DNA from: Fodinibacter sp963747405 | Lineage (GTDB): Bacteria > Actinomycetota > Actinomycetes > Actinomycetales > Dermatophilaceae | DNA length: 64,000 bases | NCBI GenBank assembly: GCA_963747405.1 | Contig: CAVVFG010000016.1 | Coordinates: 1 to 64,000 of the forward strand | Direction of reading: 5' to 3' | In this document: piece after piece, positions 26,267-34,082 of the stretch | Layout of the letters: every line of letters begins with the position of its first letter | Position numbering within the stretch: the stretch's first letter is position 1 | Notes under the pieces: generated by a model | What the model saw: only the letters and a program-made list of their open reading frames with translations | Told to the model about the DNA's origin: nothing | The model's database searches: none | Made by a program: the position numbers and the translations under genes

Positions 26267-26659
26267 TCAGTCGTCGTCGTCGTCGTGGTCGCGATCACGC
26301 CGGGTGGGCGTGGGTCGCGGGTCCTCCGCTGCCGGGTCGCTGGCGGTCGGCGAGGCCGGCGGCTTGGGGGTGGGTGAGGTGCGCGGGGTGGCGCGCGGGG
26401 AGGAGCTCGGCGTGCCGGTCGACGTCACTGCGGCGTACCTGGTGACCACCTTCGTGGTGACGCAGACGCCCTTCTTCAGCTTCGCCGGCGGGGTGCAGTC
26501 GGCCATCTGGGTGACCGTTGGGGTGGGCACGGGCGCGAACGTGGGGGCGGCGGGGGCGGCGGCGCGGCCCATGTCGTCGGGCCCGAGGGACACGAAGATG
26601 CCCAGGGCGGCGACGGAGCCCACGAGGGCTCCGGCGGTGACGGTGCGGATGAGGGACAC
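26267..26659 (-). CDS. Secreted or anchored Pro/Thr-rich hypothetical protein
   Basis: A 130-residue protein with a signal-like N-terminus (MSLIRTVTAGALVGSVAALG). A short middle has two Cys (MADCTPPAKLKKGVCVTTK), and a Pro/Ser/Thr-rich tail ends in a run of Asp. Not recognised. It is divergent from the redox operon across the perfect palindrome at 26768-26809 and so probably shares its regulation. Confidence 0.6.
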   Translation of the reverse strand: MSLIRTVTAGALVGSVAALGIFVSLGPDDMGRAAAPAAPTFAPVPTPTVTQMADCTPPAKLKKGVCVTTKVVTRYAAVTSTGTPSSSPRATPRTSPTPKPPASPTASDPAAEDPRPTPTRRDRDHDDDDD

Positions 26660-26767
26660 GGGACCTCCGGTTGGACGGTGCAGGGTGCGGCGGCGTCAGG
26701 GCGCGACCGCGGAGCAGGTCAGGACCGATCCTCGCCGGTGGTCGGTCAAGGGCGAATCGTCACCGCC

Positions 26768-26809
26768 TCAAGGGAGGGTTAAGGCCCGGCGGCCTTAACC
26801 CTCCCTTGA
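26768..26809. promoter_or_regulatory. Perfect 42-bp palindrome in a divergent control region
   Basis: Left arm TCAAGGGAGGGTTAAGGCC (26768-26786) and its exact complement (26791-26809) flank a CGGC loop. The right arm runs into TTGACA (26806-26811), a consensus -35. Extra CCCTTGA copies occur just upstream on the other strand. It sits between the divergent genes starting at 26659 and 26904, next to a two-component system. The likely role is operator for the OmpR-type regulator; a bidirectional terminator is the alternative. Confidence 0.65.
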
Positions 26810-26903
26810 CAGGCGGATGACGCGGTCTTGTCGTGCAGGCGGGCATCGTCTTTCCCGGCACCTCCATCCGTCGTGCCACGAACCAACGAGAGGACCGCAC
26901 CCC

Positions 26904-27377
26904 GTGAGAGCCCTGCTGAGCACCGGTCAACGAGACCGGTCGCGCGTCGTGCTCACCGTGCTGAGTGGAACGCTCGCCGCCGCCACGGTCGCCGGAACCG
27001 GCGTGGCCACCGCCTCCGCCGCCCAGGAGACCGCGGCCAAGAACGCCGAGAAGGCCCGCGTCAAGGCTGCGGCCGAGGCCGCAGCCGCGAAGACCCACCA
27101 CGAGGCCCTGGTCAAGTGGGCCAAGGACAACCCGGTCGTGGTGACCAAGGATCGCAAGAAGAAGACGGTCGTCAAGCACGTGACGATCGCCGTGGCCTCG
27201 GCCCCCGGCAGCTCGAGGGTCGGGTCCGGCTCGGCGTCGTCGTCGCGCTCGTCGCGCTCGTCGTCGTCCTCCTCCTCCTCCTCGTCGTCGTCGTCGTCGT
27301 CCAAGGCGAGCACGACGAAGAAGGCCAGCAAGCCGGCCCCGCCGCCCCCGCCGCCGCCGCCGAGCACTGGCTCGTGA
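26904..27377 (+). CDS. Secreted Lys/Ser-rich low-complexity protein
   Basis: A 157-residue protein from GTG 26904, preceded by GAGAGGA. A signal peptide is likely (VVLTVLSGTLAAATVAGTGV, then ATASAA as the cleavage region). The mature part is Ala/Lys-rich and helical (KNAEKARVKAAAEAAAAKT), then basic (KDRKKKTVVKHVTIAV). A Ser-rich region with an unbroken run of about 15 Ser, and a run of Pro, follow. No known domain. In related operons this position often holds an FMN-binding protein that ApbE flavinylates, but no such motif is visible. The stop overlaps the ApbE start (GTGA). Confidence 0.75.
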   Translation: MRALLSTGQRDRSRVVLTVLSGTLAAATVAGTGVATASAAQETAAKNAEKARVKAAAEAAAAKTHHEALVKWAKDNPVVVTKDRKKKTVVKHVTIAVASAPGSSRVGSGSASSSRSSRSSSSSSSSSSSSSSSKASTTKKASKPAPPPPPPPPSTGS

Positions 27378-28348
27378 CGACCCTGACCCACGAGCCGGCG
27401 AGCACCGCGAGCGTCGACCACGCGCGCGGCGCCTCGTCGTGGCGTGCCCTGGGCACCTACGTCGAGCTGCGCACGACGCCGGATGCCGTGGCGGCAGCCA
27501 CCGAGCTGGCCGCGCAGGTGCTCGACGAGGTCGACGTGGCCTGCAGCCGCTTTCGCGACGACAGCGACCTGATGCGCGCCAACGCCGCCGCCGGGGAGCC
27601 GGTCGAGGTGTCCCCCGTGCTCGTCGGCGCGGTGCGCCTGGCCCTCGAGGCCGCCGCCGACACCGCGGGGCTGGTCGATCCGCTGCTCGGTGACGTGCTG
27701 CGCTCGGCCGGCTACGACCGCACCTTCTCGCTCGTGCCCGCGAGTGACCCGACCCCTGCCGCACTGCCGGTGCGCGCGGGCTCGTGGCAGCAGGTGGTCG
27801 TCACCGACACGACCGTGACCGTGCCCCACGGCGCGGCGCTCGACCTCGGCGCCACCGGCAAGGCCTTCGCGGCCGACCTGGTGGCCCTCAGCGTCGCCGA
27901 CGCGCTCGAGGTGCCGGTGCTGGCCTGCGTGGGCGGCGACATCCGCCTCGCCGAACCCGGCGACGAGCCGCAGGACCAGCCGGTCGTGCTCGGGCACAGC
28001 CTGGCCGACCTGGCTGCCGGCGGGCCCAGCACGCTGGTTCGCCTCACCCGTGGTGGGCTGGCCACCTCCAGCATCTCGGCCCGTCGGTGGCGCCGCGGCG
28101 GACGGCAGTGGCACCACGTCGTCGACCCCCGCACCGGCCTGCCCGCGACGGGCCCGTGGCGCACGGTCACCGCCCTGGGCCACACCGCTGCGGCGGCCAA
28201 CGCCGCCACCACCGCGTCCATCGTGCTCGGCGACGCCGCCCACGACTGGCTCGTCGACCGCGACGTCGCGGCCCGCCTCGTCGACCACGACGGCCGCGTG
28301 ACCCGCACCCCCGCCTGGACGGCGTCCGGCACCGAGGAGAACTCATGA
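27374..28348 (+). CDS. apbE: FAD:protein FMN transferase (ApbE family)
   Basis: Enzyme that links FMN covalently to a Thr/Ser of partner flavoproteins. 324 residues. Family segments: ALGTYVELRT near the start, EVDVACSRFRDDSDLMRANA, DLGATGKAFAADLVALSVAD, CVGGDIRLAEPG and WHHVVDPRTGLPA. No signal peptide or lipobox is visible, so it seems cytoplasmic. GTG 27374 is coupled to the upstream stop, and the next gene overlaps by ATGA. The flavinylated substrate is not evident in the window. Confidence 0.9.
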   Translation: MTTLTHEPASTASVDHARGASSWRALGTYVELRTTPDAVAAATELAAQVLDEVDVACSRFRDDSDLMRANAAAGEPVEVSPVLVGAVRLALEAAADTAGLVDPLLGDVLRSAGYDRTFSLVPASDPTPAALPVRAGSWQQVVVTDTTVTVPHGAALDLGATGKAFAADLVALSVADALEVPVLACVGGDIRLAEPGDEPQDQPVVLGHSLADLAAGGPSTLVRLTRGGLATSSISARRWRRGGRQWHHVVDPRTGLPATGPWRTVTALGHTAAAANAATTASIVLGDAAHDWLVDRDVAARLVDHDGRVTRTPAWTASGTEENS

Positions 28349-29004
28349 CGTCCCCCCTGCTCTGGTACCTCAACCGCGGCACCGGCGTGGTGCTGCTCGC
28401 GGTGTTCACCGCGACCGTGCTGCTGGGCGTGCTCGCCACCGGCCGCTCGGCCACGCCCCTGTGGCCACGTTTCGTCACCCAGGGACTGCACCGCGCCCTG
28501 GCCGCCCTGTCGGTGTTCATGCTCGTCGCCCACGTGGTCAGCGCCGTGGTCGACTCCTACGTCGACATCCGCTGGTGGCAGGCCTTCGTGCCGTTCGGGG
28601 CGACCTACGAGCCGGTCTGGATGGCGCTGGGCGCCATCTCGCTGGACCTGCTCGCGCTCGTCATCGCCACCTCCCTGGCCCGGGCCCGGATCTCCCACCG
28701 CGTGTGGTTCGTGGTGCACCTCACCACCTACGTCGCGTGGGCCTCCGCCGTGGTGCACGGCGTGTTCATCGGCACCGACTCCGGCGAGCGGTGGATGGTG
28801 GCCGTCTACGTCGCCTGCGTCGCGGCGGTCGCCCTGGCGGTGCTCGCCCGCGTCGTCGCCGTGCTCTCGAGCAGGCGGCGCAACCACCGGTACGCGCAGC
28901 AGCGCGGCCCACGCCGCCCGTACGGTGCGGAGTCCGGCGCCGACCGGGTCGCCCGGCACGCCCACCGCACACCGGCCCACTCCGGAAGCCGAGGTCGCTC
29001 ATGA
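28345..29004 (+). CDS. Ferric-reductase-like transmembrane heme protein
   Basis: A 219-residue membrane protein with about six hydrophobic segments. Candidate heme-binding His residues are in FVTQGLHRALAALSVFMLVA, MLVAHVV, FVVHLTTYVAW and VVHGVFIG, the paired pattern of YedZ/ferric-reductase domains. The tail is basic and hydrophilic. It probably passes electrons from the cytoplasmic flavoprotein and ferredoxin to an extracellular acceptor. It overlaps both neighbours by ATGA. Confidence 0.85.
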   Translation: MTSPLLWYLNRGTGVVLLAVFTATVLLGVLATGRSATPLWPRFVTQGLHRALAALSVFMLVAHVVSAVVDSYVDIRWWQAFVPFGATYEPVWMALGAISLDLLALVIATSLARARISHRVWFVVHLTTYVAWASAVVHGVFIGTDSGERWMVAVYVACVAAVALAVLARVVAVLSSRRRNHRYAQQRGPRRPYGAESGADRVARHAHRTPAHSGSRGRS

Positions 29005-30308
29005 TCCGCCCACCCGCCAGCGTCGACGTGCACAGCGGGCCGCTCCTGCTGTCCGGCATCGAGCGTGGACCCGGGCTGTCCGCCCACCGCGCCAGGCTCG
29101 GCGCGCTGCCCGAGCCGGGGGTCGAGGCCCTGCTGCAGGTCCTCGGCGCGGTCGAGGTCCGCGGCCGCGGCGGTGCCGGTTTCCCGCTGTCGCGCAAGCT
29201 GCAGACCGTGGTGCGGGCGCGTGGCTCCCGGGCCAAGCTCGGCGGGCGTCGCCCGTACGTCGTGGTCAACGCGGCGGAGGGCGAGCCGGCCAGCGCCAAG
29301 GACAGCGCCCTGCTCGACGTCGCGCCGCACCTGGTGCTCGATGGCGCCGTGATCGCCGCCCGGGCGCTGGGCGCTCGGGAGGTGCACGTGGTCAGCTCGG
29401 AGGACCGGCCCTGGGTCGGCGCCGCCGTGCACCGGGCCACGACCGAACGCGACGACCGCGGCATCCGCTGGGTGCAGCACGAGGCCGCCTCGCGGTTCGT
29501 GTCCGGCCAGTCCCGCGCGATCGTCGAGCTGATGGCCGGCCGGCCGGGCCTGCCGGTGACGTCGTGGGCCCCCGAGGCCGTCGACGGCCACCAGCGCCGC
29601 CCGACCCTGCTGTCGAACGCCGAGTCGTACGCCCATCTCGCCGCCCTGGTGCTGTGGGGTGTCGACGCGTACGCCGCGCACGGCACGCCGGACGAACCCG
29701 GAACCAGCCTGCTGACCCTGACCACACCACCGGCCTACGACGGGGTGTTCCGCGACGTCCACGTCGTGGAGGTGGAGCACGGCTCCACCGCGGCCAGCGT
29801 GCTCGAGCCCGATGCCCTCGCGGCACCGCTGCTCGTCGGCGGGTTCCACGGCTCGTGGGTGCACCCTGCCGACGTGCCGGGCCTGGCGTGGTCGAACGCC
29901 GTGCTCGGAGAGGTCGGGGCCCGCCTCGGTGCCGGCTCGCTGCTCTCGCTGAGCGACGGCTCGTGCCCGGTCGCCGAGACGGCCCGGTACACCAGCTACC
30001 TCGCCGGCGAGTCGGCCGGACGCTGCGGACCCTGCCGCAACGGCCTGCCCGCCATGGCGGCCGAGATGCAGGGCCTCGCCGACGGGGCCGACACCCGGCT
30101 GCGGCTGGTCGAGCTGTCCGGCCTGGTCACCGGCCGCGGCGCGTGCGCGCACCCCGACGGCACCGCCCGGCTGGTCGGCTCGTTGCTGAGAGCCCTGGAG
30201 GACCACGTCGAGGCGCACCTCGACCGCGCCTGCCGGTGCTCGAGCCGAGCGCCCCGGGGCTACCGTGTCGCAGGTACGGACACCCAGCGCCTGGCGGTGC
30301 AGCGATGA
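29001..30308 (+). CDS. NADH:quinone oxidoreductase NuoF-like flavoprotein
   Basis: A 435-residue homologue of the 51-kDa subunit of complex I. FMN/NADH site: VRGRGGAGFPLSRKLQTVV and VVVNAAEGEPASAKDSALL. SLBB region: GFHGSWVHPADVPG. The C-terminal iron-sulfur site reads ESAGRCGPCRNGLPAM, with a later Cys in GRGACAHPDG. No other complex I genes are nearby, so it likely feeds electrons from NAD(P)H to the adjacent ferredoxin and membrane heme protein. Coupled on both sides. Confidence 0.9.
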   Translation: MIRPPASVDVHSGPLLLSGIERGPGLSAHRARLGALPEPGVEALLQVLGAVEVRGRGGAGFPLSRKLQTVVRARGSRAKLGGRRPYVVVNAAEGEPASAKDSALLDVAPHLVLDGAVIAARALGAREVHVVSSEDRPWVGAAVHRATTERDDRGIRWVQHEAASRFVSGQSRAIVELMAGRPGLPVTSWAPEAVDGHQRRPTLLSNAESYAHLAALVLWGVDAYAAHGTPDEPGTSLLTLTTPPAYDGVFRDVHVVEVEHGSTAASVLEPDALAAPLLVGGFHGSWVHPADVPGLAWSNAVLGEVGARLGAGSLLSLSDGSCPVAETARYTSYLAGESAGRCGPCRNGLPAMAAEMQGLADGADTRLRLVELSGLVTGRGACAHPDGTARLVGSLLRALEDHVEAHLDRACRCSSRAPRGYRVAGTDTQRLAVQR

Positions 30309-30511
30309 GCCCCCGCCAGACCGTGCTGAAGGTCGACTGGCCGCAGTGCCGGGCCCGCGGCCTGTGCGCCGAGCTGTTCCCCGAGAAGATCCGGGTCGAC
30401 GAGTGGGGCTACCCCGTGGTGCTCGGACCCGTCCGGCGCGAGGAGGAACGCATCGCCAAGGAGGCCGTCGAGGCCTGTCCGCGGCATGCGCTGCACCTGC
30501 GCACCACCTGA
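30305..30511 (+). CDS. Small ferredoxin
   Basis: A 68-residue single-cluster ferredoxin. Three conserved Cys are visible: QCRARGLCAEL and EACPRHALHL. This suggests a [3Fe-4S] cluster as in actinobacterial cytochrome P450-type ferredoxins; the fourth Cys of a [4Fe-4S] site is missing. Last gene of the operon; a strong terminator follows at once. Confidence 0.9.
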   Translation: MSPRQTVLKVDWPQCRARGLCAELFPEKIRVDEWGYPVVLGPVRREEERIAKEAVEACPRHALHLRTT

Positions 30512-30515
30512 ACCC

Positions 30516-30549
30516 AGCAGCCTCGCGTGCCTGCACACGCGAGGCTGCT
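30516..30549 (+). terminator. Terminator of the redox operon
   Basis: Perfect 14-bp stem AGCAGCCTCGCGTG / CACGCGAGGCTGCT with a six-base loop, followed by TT TCCCC, five bases after the ferredoxin stop. Confidence 0.88.
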
Positions 30550-30630
30550 TTCCCCAGCCGGTCCCGCCGCACGCACACCCCCCTGGAGGTGCGGCGGGGC
30601 CGGCCTCTTCATGTCGCGGCCCGGTGCCCG

Positions 30631-32091
30631 TCACCAGGGCAGCGGCGCCGCCGGCTCACGGGTGTCGTCGACCGGGGCCCAGCCCTGCTCGGCGGTGTGC
30701 TCGTAGGCGGCTGCGGGGCCGCCGCACGCCAGGGCGGCCACCGCGGCCAGCAGGCGCTCGACGTGCTCGGGCGTGCTCGCCAGGCCCGCGCTGACCCGCA
30801 CCGCGGAGTCGTGCTCGTCGGAGCCCTCGTCGAGCAGGGCGTCGACCAGGAGGTGCGCGCAGAACTTGCCCGCCCGCACCCCGATGCCGTGCTCGGCCGA
30901 CAGGGCCGCCGCCACGAGCGAGCTGTCCAGGCCGTCGACGGTGAAGGCGAGCACCGGGCCGCGCTCGGTGTCGTCGCCGAAGATCGAGTACGTCGTGACG
31001 CCGTCGATCTCCCGCAGCCCGTCGACGAGGCGCTCGGTGAGCCGCGCCTCGTGGGCCTCGATGGCCACGCGGTGCTCCCGGATGGTGGCGCAGGCCGCCG
31101 CGAGCGCGATGGCGCCGAGCACGTTCGGGCTGCCCGCCTCGTGGCGCGCGGCGCCGGTCGCCCAGCGGGTGCCGCGCTCGGTGACGGCAGCGGTGGCGCC
31201 GCCTCCGGCGAGGTAGGGCCGCGCGGCATCCAGCCAGTCGCTGCGGCCAGCGAGCACTCCGGTGCCGTAGGGGGCGTGCACCTTGTGGCCGGAGAAGGCG
31301 ACCCAGTCGACGTCGAGGGACTCGAGGTCGATGGCGCGGTGGGCGGCGTACTGCGCGGCGTCGAGCAGCACCCTGGCTCCGTGGCGGCGGGCGATGGCGG
31401 CGAGCCGCGTGACCGGCCAGAACTCGCCGGTGACATTGGAGGCCGCGGTGAGGACGACGAGCGCCCGGCCCGGGCGGCGGGTGGTTCCGGTGGGCAGGGC
31501 GCGCAGGCCCGCCTCGAGCAGGGCCCCGGCGTCCCGGGTGCTGGCGGGCACGGGCAGCCGGACGGTGTCGCGGCCGCGCCACGGCAGCAGGCTGGCGTGG
31601 TGCTCGGAGGCGAAGACGACCACCGAGGTGTTGCGGGGCAGAGCCCGGGCGAGCAGGTTGACCGAGTCGGTGGTGCTGCGGGTGAAGACGACGACGTCGT
31701 CCTCGCGGGCGCCGACGAAGCGGGCCACCTCGTCGCGGGCTGCCTCGTAGTGGGCGCTGGTGACCTGCGAGAGCCAACCGGTGCCGCGGTGCACGCTGGA
31801 GTAGGTGCGGGTGGCGGTCTCGACGGCCCGCGCCACGCGCTCGAGGGCCGGGGTGGATGCCGCGTGGTCGAGGTTGGCGTAGTCGACCAGGTCGCCCGAC
31901 AGGGTCGGCACCAGGTCGGCGCGCACCACGGCCGGCAGGTCGCGGGCTGGGTCCGGGGCGCCGAGGTGGCGGTGCGCGACGGCATCCGGCACGGCACGCA
32001 GCCGCGGGCGGCGGTGGAAGGTGGGGATGGCTGCAGCGGTGGTCGCAGGTGCGGCGGCGTTCACAGGTGCAGAGGTGCTGGCGATCGACAC
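30631..32091 (-). CDS. Class V aminotransferase-fold protein, cysteine desulfurase-like
   Basis: PLP enzyme of 486 residues like SufS/CsdA. Markers: YANLDHAASTPALERV, SVHRGTGWLSQVTSAHYEAA, FTRSTTDSVNLLAR, the PLP Lys in VAFSGHKVHAPYGTG, and VRAGKFCAHLLVD with a possible active Cys. GTG 32091 has GGAG about 10 bases upstream and lies directly behind the SAM-IV riboswitch. A longer reading to 32244 would run through the riboswitch and is rejected. Control by S-adenosylmethionine points to a role in sulfur amino acid metabolism; whether it is a desulfurase or lyase is open. Confidence 0.85.
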   Translation of the reverse strand: MSIASTSAPVNAAAPATTAAAIPTFHRRPRLRAVPDAVAHRHLGAPDPARDLPAVVRADLVPTLSGDLVDYANLDHAASTPALERVARAVETATRTYSSVHRGTGWLSQVTSAHYEAARDEVARFVGAREDDVVVFTRSTTDSVNLLARALPRNTSVVVFASEHHASLLPWRGRDTVRLPVPASTRDAGALLEAGLRALPTGTTRRPGRALVVLTAASNVTGEFWPVTRLAAIARRHGARVLLDAAQYAAHRAIDLESLDVDWVAFSGHKVHAPYGTGVLAGRSDWLDAARPYLAGGGATAAVTERGTRWATGAARHEAGSPNVLGAIALAAACATIREHRVAIEAHEARLTERLVDGLREIDGVTTYSIFGDDTERGPVLAFTVDGLDSSLVAAALSAEHGIGVRAGKFCAHLLVDALLDEGSDEHDSAVRVSAGLASTPEHVERLLAAVAALACGGPAAAYEHTAEQGWAPVDDTREPAAPLPW

Positions 32092-32135
32092 GGTGGTATC
32101 TCCGATGGTCTCTAGGACCTCGGGCCACGACCCGG

Positions 32136-32252
32136 GATCCCGCGCTTGCCGGCGCCAGAAGGGGTCGCCGACCAGGTCGTCACCCGGAGCACCCCACCGC
32201 GCAGGAGGGTTGCTGGCCAGCGAGCCGGGGCTTGTCGCTGGCACTCATGACC
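32136..32252 (-). ncRNA. SAM-IV riboswitch
   Basis: On the minus strand the RNA begins GGTCATGAGTGCCAGCGAC and continues with AAGCCCCGGCTCGCTGGCC, AGCAACCCTCC, GGTGGGGTGCTCCGGGTGA and CGACC, closing P1. The 3' part GCCGGCAAGCGCGGG matches the pseudoknot strand of actinobacterial SAM-IV RNAs. It ends 45 bases before the GTG of the cysteine-desulfurase-like gene. High SAM is expected to lower expression. Confidence 0.92.
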
Positions 32253-32366
32253 TACGCCGGGCAGTCTAGGGATGCTGCGCGGGGGCGCGTCGAGCGTGGT
32301 CCACGACCCGAGACGCGGCGCGTCGTGGCGTGTCGTAGCGTGTCGTGGCGAGTGGTGGGTGGTGCC

Positions 32367-34034
32367 TCAGGCGTCGGTGGCGGCGAAGACCCGGCGGCCG
32401 TCGACGAAGGTCTGCAGCACCCGGGCCGCGCCGATCTCGTCCGGTGGCCCGGCGAACGGGTCGCGGTCGAGCACGGCGAGGTCGGCGAGCGCCCCCGGGC
32501 GCACGGTGCCGCAGTCGTCGTGGCGGTTGACGTGCGCCGAGCCGGCCGTGTGCGCCGTGAGCGCCGTGGCCAGGTCGAGCCGCTGCTCGGGCAGGAAGGG
32601 CGGGTGCTCGACGTCGTTCTCGCGCAGCGCGTCGGGCAGGGTGCGGTTCACGGCGACGTGCAGCGCAGCGACCGGGTCGGCGCTCGAGACCGACCAGTCG
32701 GAGCCGGCGGCCAGCATGGCGCCGGAGCGGTGCAGGTCGCCGAACGGGTACTGCCACGAGCCACGCGGCTGCCCGAGGAAGGGCAGGGTCAGCTGCACCA
32801 TCTGCGCCTCCAGGGCCGCCCAGAGCATCTGCAGGTTGGCGACCACCCCGAGCCGGCGGAAGCGCGGCACGTCCTCGGGGTGCACGACCTGCAGGTGGGC
32901 GATGTGGTGGCGGGCGTCGCGCCGGCCGTTGCGCGCGATGGCGTGCTCGACGGCATCCAGGCACTGGCGCACGGCGAGGTCGCCGATGGCGTGGAAGTGC
33001 AGCTGGAAGCCGTGGGCGTCGAGCGCGGAAGCCGCCGGGTTCAGCACCTCGGGCGGCACGAACGAGATGCCGGAGTTGTCGGTGGGGTGGCCGTGCCCGT
33101 CGCAGTAGGGCTGCGTCATCGACGCGGTGAAGTTCTCGGCCACGCCGTCCTGCATGACCTTGACGCTCGTGGCCACGAAGCGGCCCAGCGAGAGCTGCTC
33201 GCGCCGGGCCACGAGGTCGTCGACCTGCTCCAGCCCCCGGTTCCGGTCCCACCACAGCGCGCCCACCACGCGGGCGGTGAGGGCCCCGCGCCCGACGGCC
33301 GCCCGGTAGGCGACGGCGGGGTCGGTGCCGTCGCCGTAGTCGCCGACGATGGCGTCCTGCCAGCCGGTGACGCCCAGCGCGTGCAACCGGGCCTGGGCGA
33401 GCAGCAGCGCGTCGAGCAGGTCGGCCTGCGTGGGTGTCGGGGCGAGGGCGCCGACCAGCCGCATCGCGCCCTCGTGCAGGGTGCCGGTGGGGGTGCCGCC
33501 CGCGTGGCGCTCGATGCGCCCGTCGGCCGGGTCGGGGGTCGAGGCGTCGATGCCGGCCAGCCGCAGGGCCGCGCTGTTCACCCACGCACCGTGCGCGTCG
33601 GCGTTGGTCAGGTAGGCGGGCCGGTCGGGCACCACGGTGTCGAGCAGCGCCGCCGTGGGCGTGCCACCGGGGAACGCCGGCATCGACCACCCGGACCCGA
33701 GCACCCAGGGCAGGTCGGGGTTGGCCCGGGCGTAGGTCGCGATCGCCGTCAGGTAGTCGGGGGCCGCGTCGAGCTCGGAGAGGTCGCAGCGCCTGAGGTG
33801 CAGCCCGGCCCAGACCGGGTGCACGTGGGCGTCCTGGAAGCCGGGCACGAGCAGGCCCCCGCGCAGGTCGACCCGCTCGGTGCGGGGGCCGGCGAGGTCG
33901 AGCACCTCGTCGTGCCCGACCGCGACGACCCGCCCGTCGCGCACCGCGACGGCGGTGGGTCGCACGGCACCCGGGCCACCACCTGCGCTGCCGGGCGTGA
34001 AGACCGGACCGCCGTGCAGGACGAGGTCGACCAT
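32367..34034 (-). CDS. Amidohydrolase family protein (YtcJ-like)
   Basis: A 555-residue metal-dependent hydrolase. Composite beta domain at the start (VDLVLHGGPVFTPG), first metal motif GFQDAHVHPVWAG (HxH), later HFHAIGDLAVRQCLDA, HHIAHLQVVHPED, and Asp in AAGSDWSVSSADP. The late segment LADLAVLDRDPF closes the fold. The substrate is unknown; relatives act on amides or formamides. It follows leuS at a 48-base distance on the same strand. Confidence 0.9.
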   Translation of the reverse strand: MVDLVLHGGPVFTPGSAGGGPGAVRPTAVAVRDGRVVAVGHDEVLDLAGPRTERVDLRGGLLVPGFQDAHVHPVWAGLHLRRCDLSELDAAPDYLTAIATYARANPDLPWVLGSGWSMPAFPGGTPTAALLDTVVPDRPAYLTNADAHGAWVNSAALRLAGIDASTPDPADGRIERHAGGTPTGTLHEGAMRLVGALAPTPTQADLLDALLLAQARLHALGVTGWQDAIVGDYGDGTDPAVAYRAAVGRGALTARVVGALWWDRNRGLEQVDDLVARREQLSLGRFVATSVKVMQDGVAENFTASMTQPYCDGHGHPTDNSGISFVPPEVLNPAASALDAHGFQLHFHAIGDLAVRQCLDAVEHAIARNGRRDARHHIAHLQVVHPEDVPRFRRLGVVANLQMLWAALEAQMVQLTLPFLGQPRGSWQYPFGDLHRSGAMLAAGSDWSVSSADPVAALHVAVNRTLPDALRENDVEHPPFLPEQRLDLATALTAHTAGSAHVNRHDDCGTVRPGALADLAVLDRDPFAGPPDEIGAARVLQTFVDGRRVFAATDA

Positions 34035-34082
34035 CCGCGCGTCCTTTGCTCGGCTGTGAGGTGGTGGCGGGACCCTGGTCGG

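Noticed and set aside
27240..27320. Poly-Ser codon run as a sequencing artefact
   Set aside because: Frame and signal peptide are intact on both sides and codons vary (TCG, TCC, AGC), as expected for real low-complexity coding sequence.
32100..32244. N-terminal extension of the cysteine-desulfurase-like protein
   Set aside because: The bases form the SAM-IV riboswitch; GTG 32091 after it has a ribosome site.
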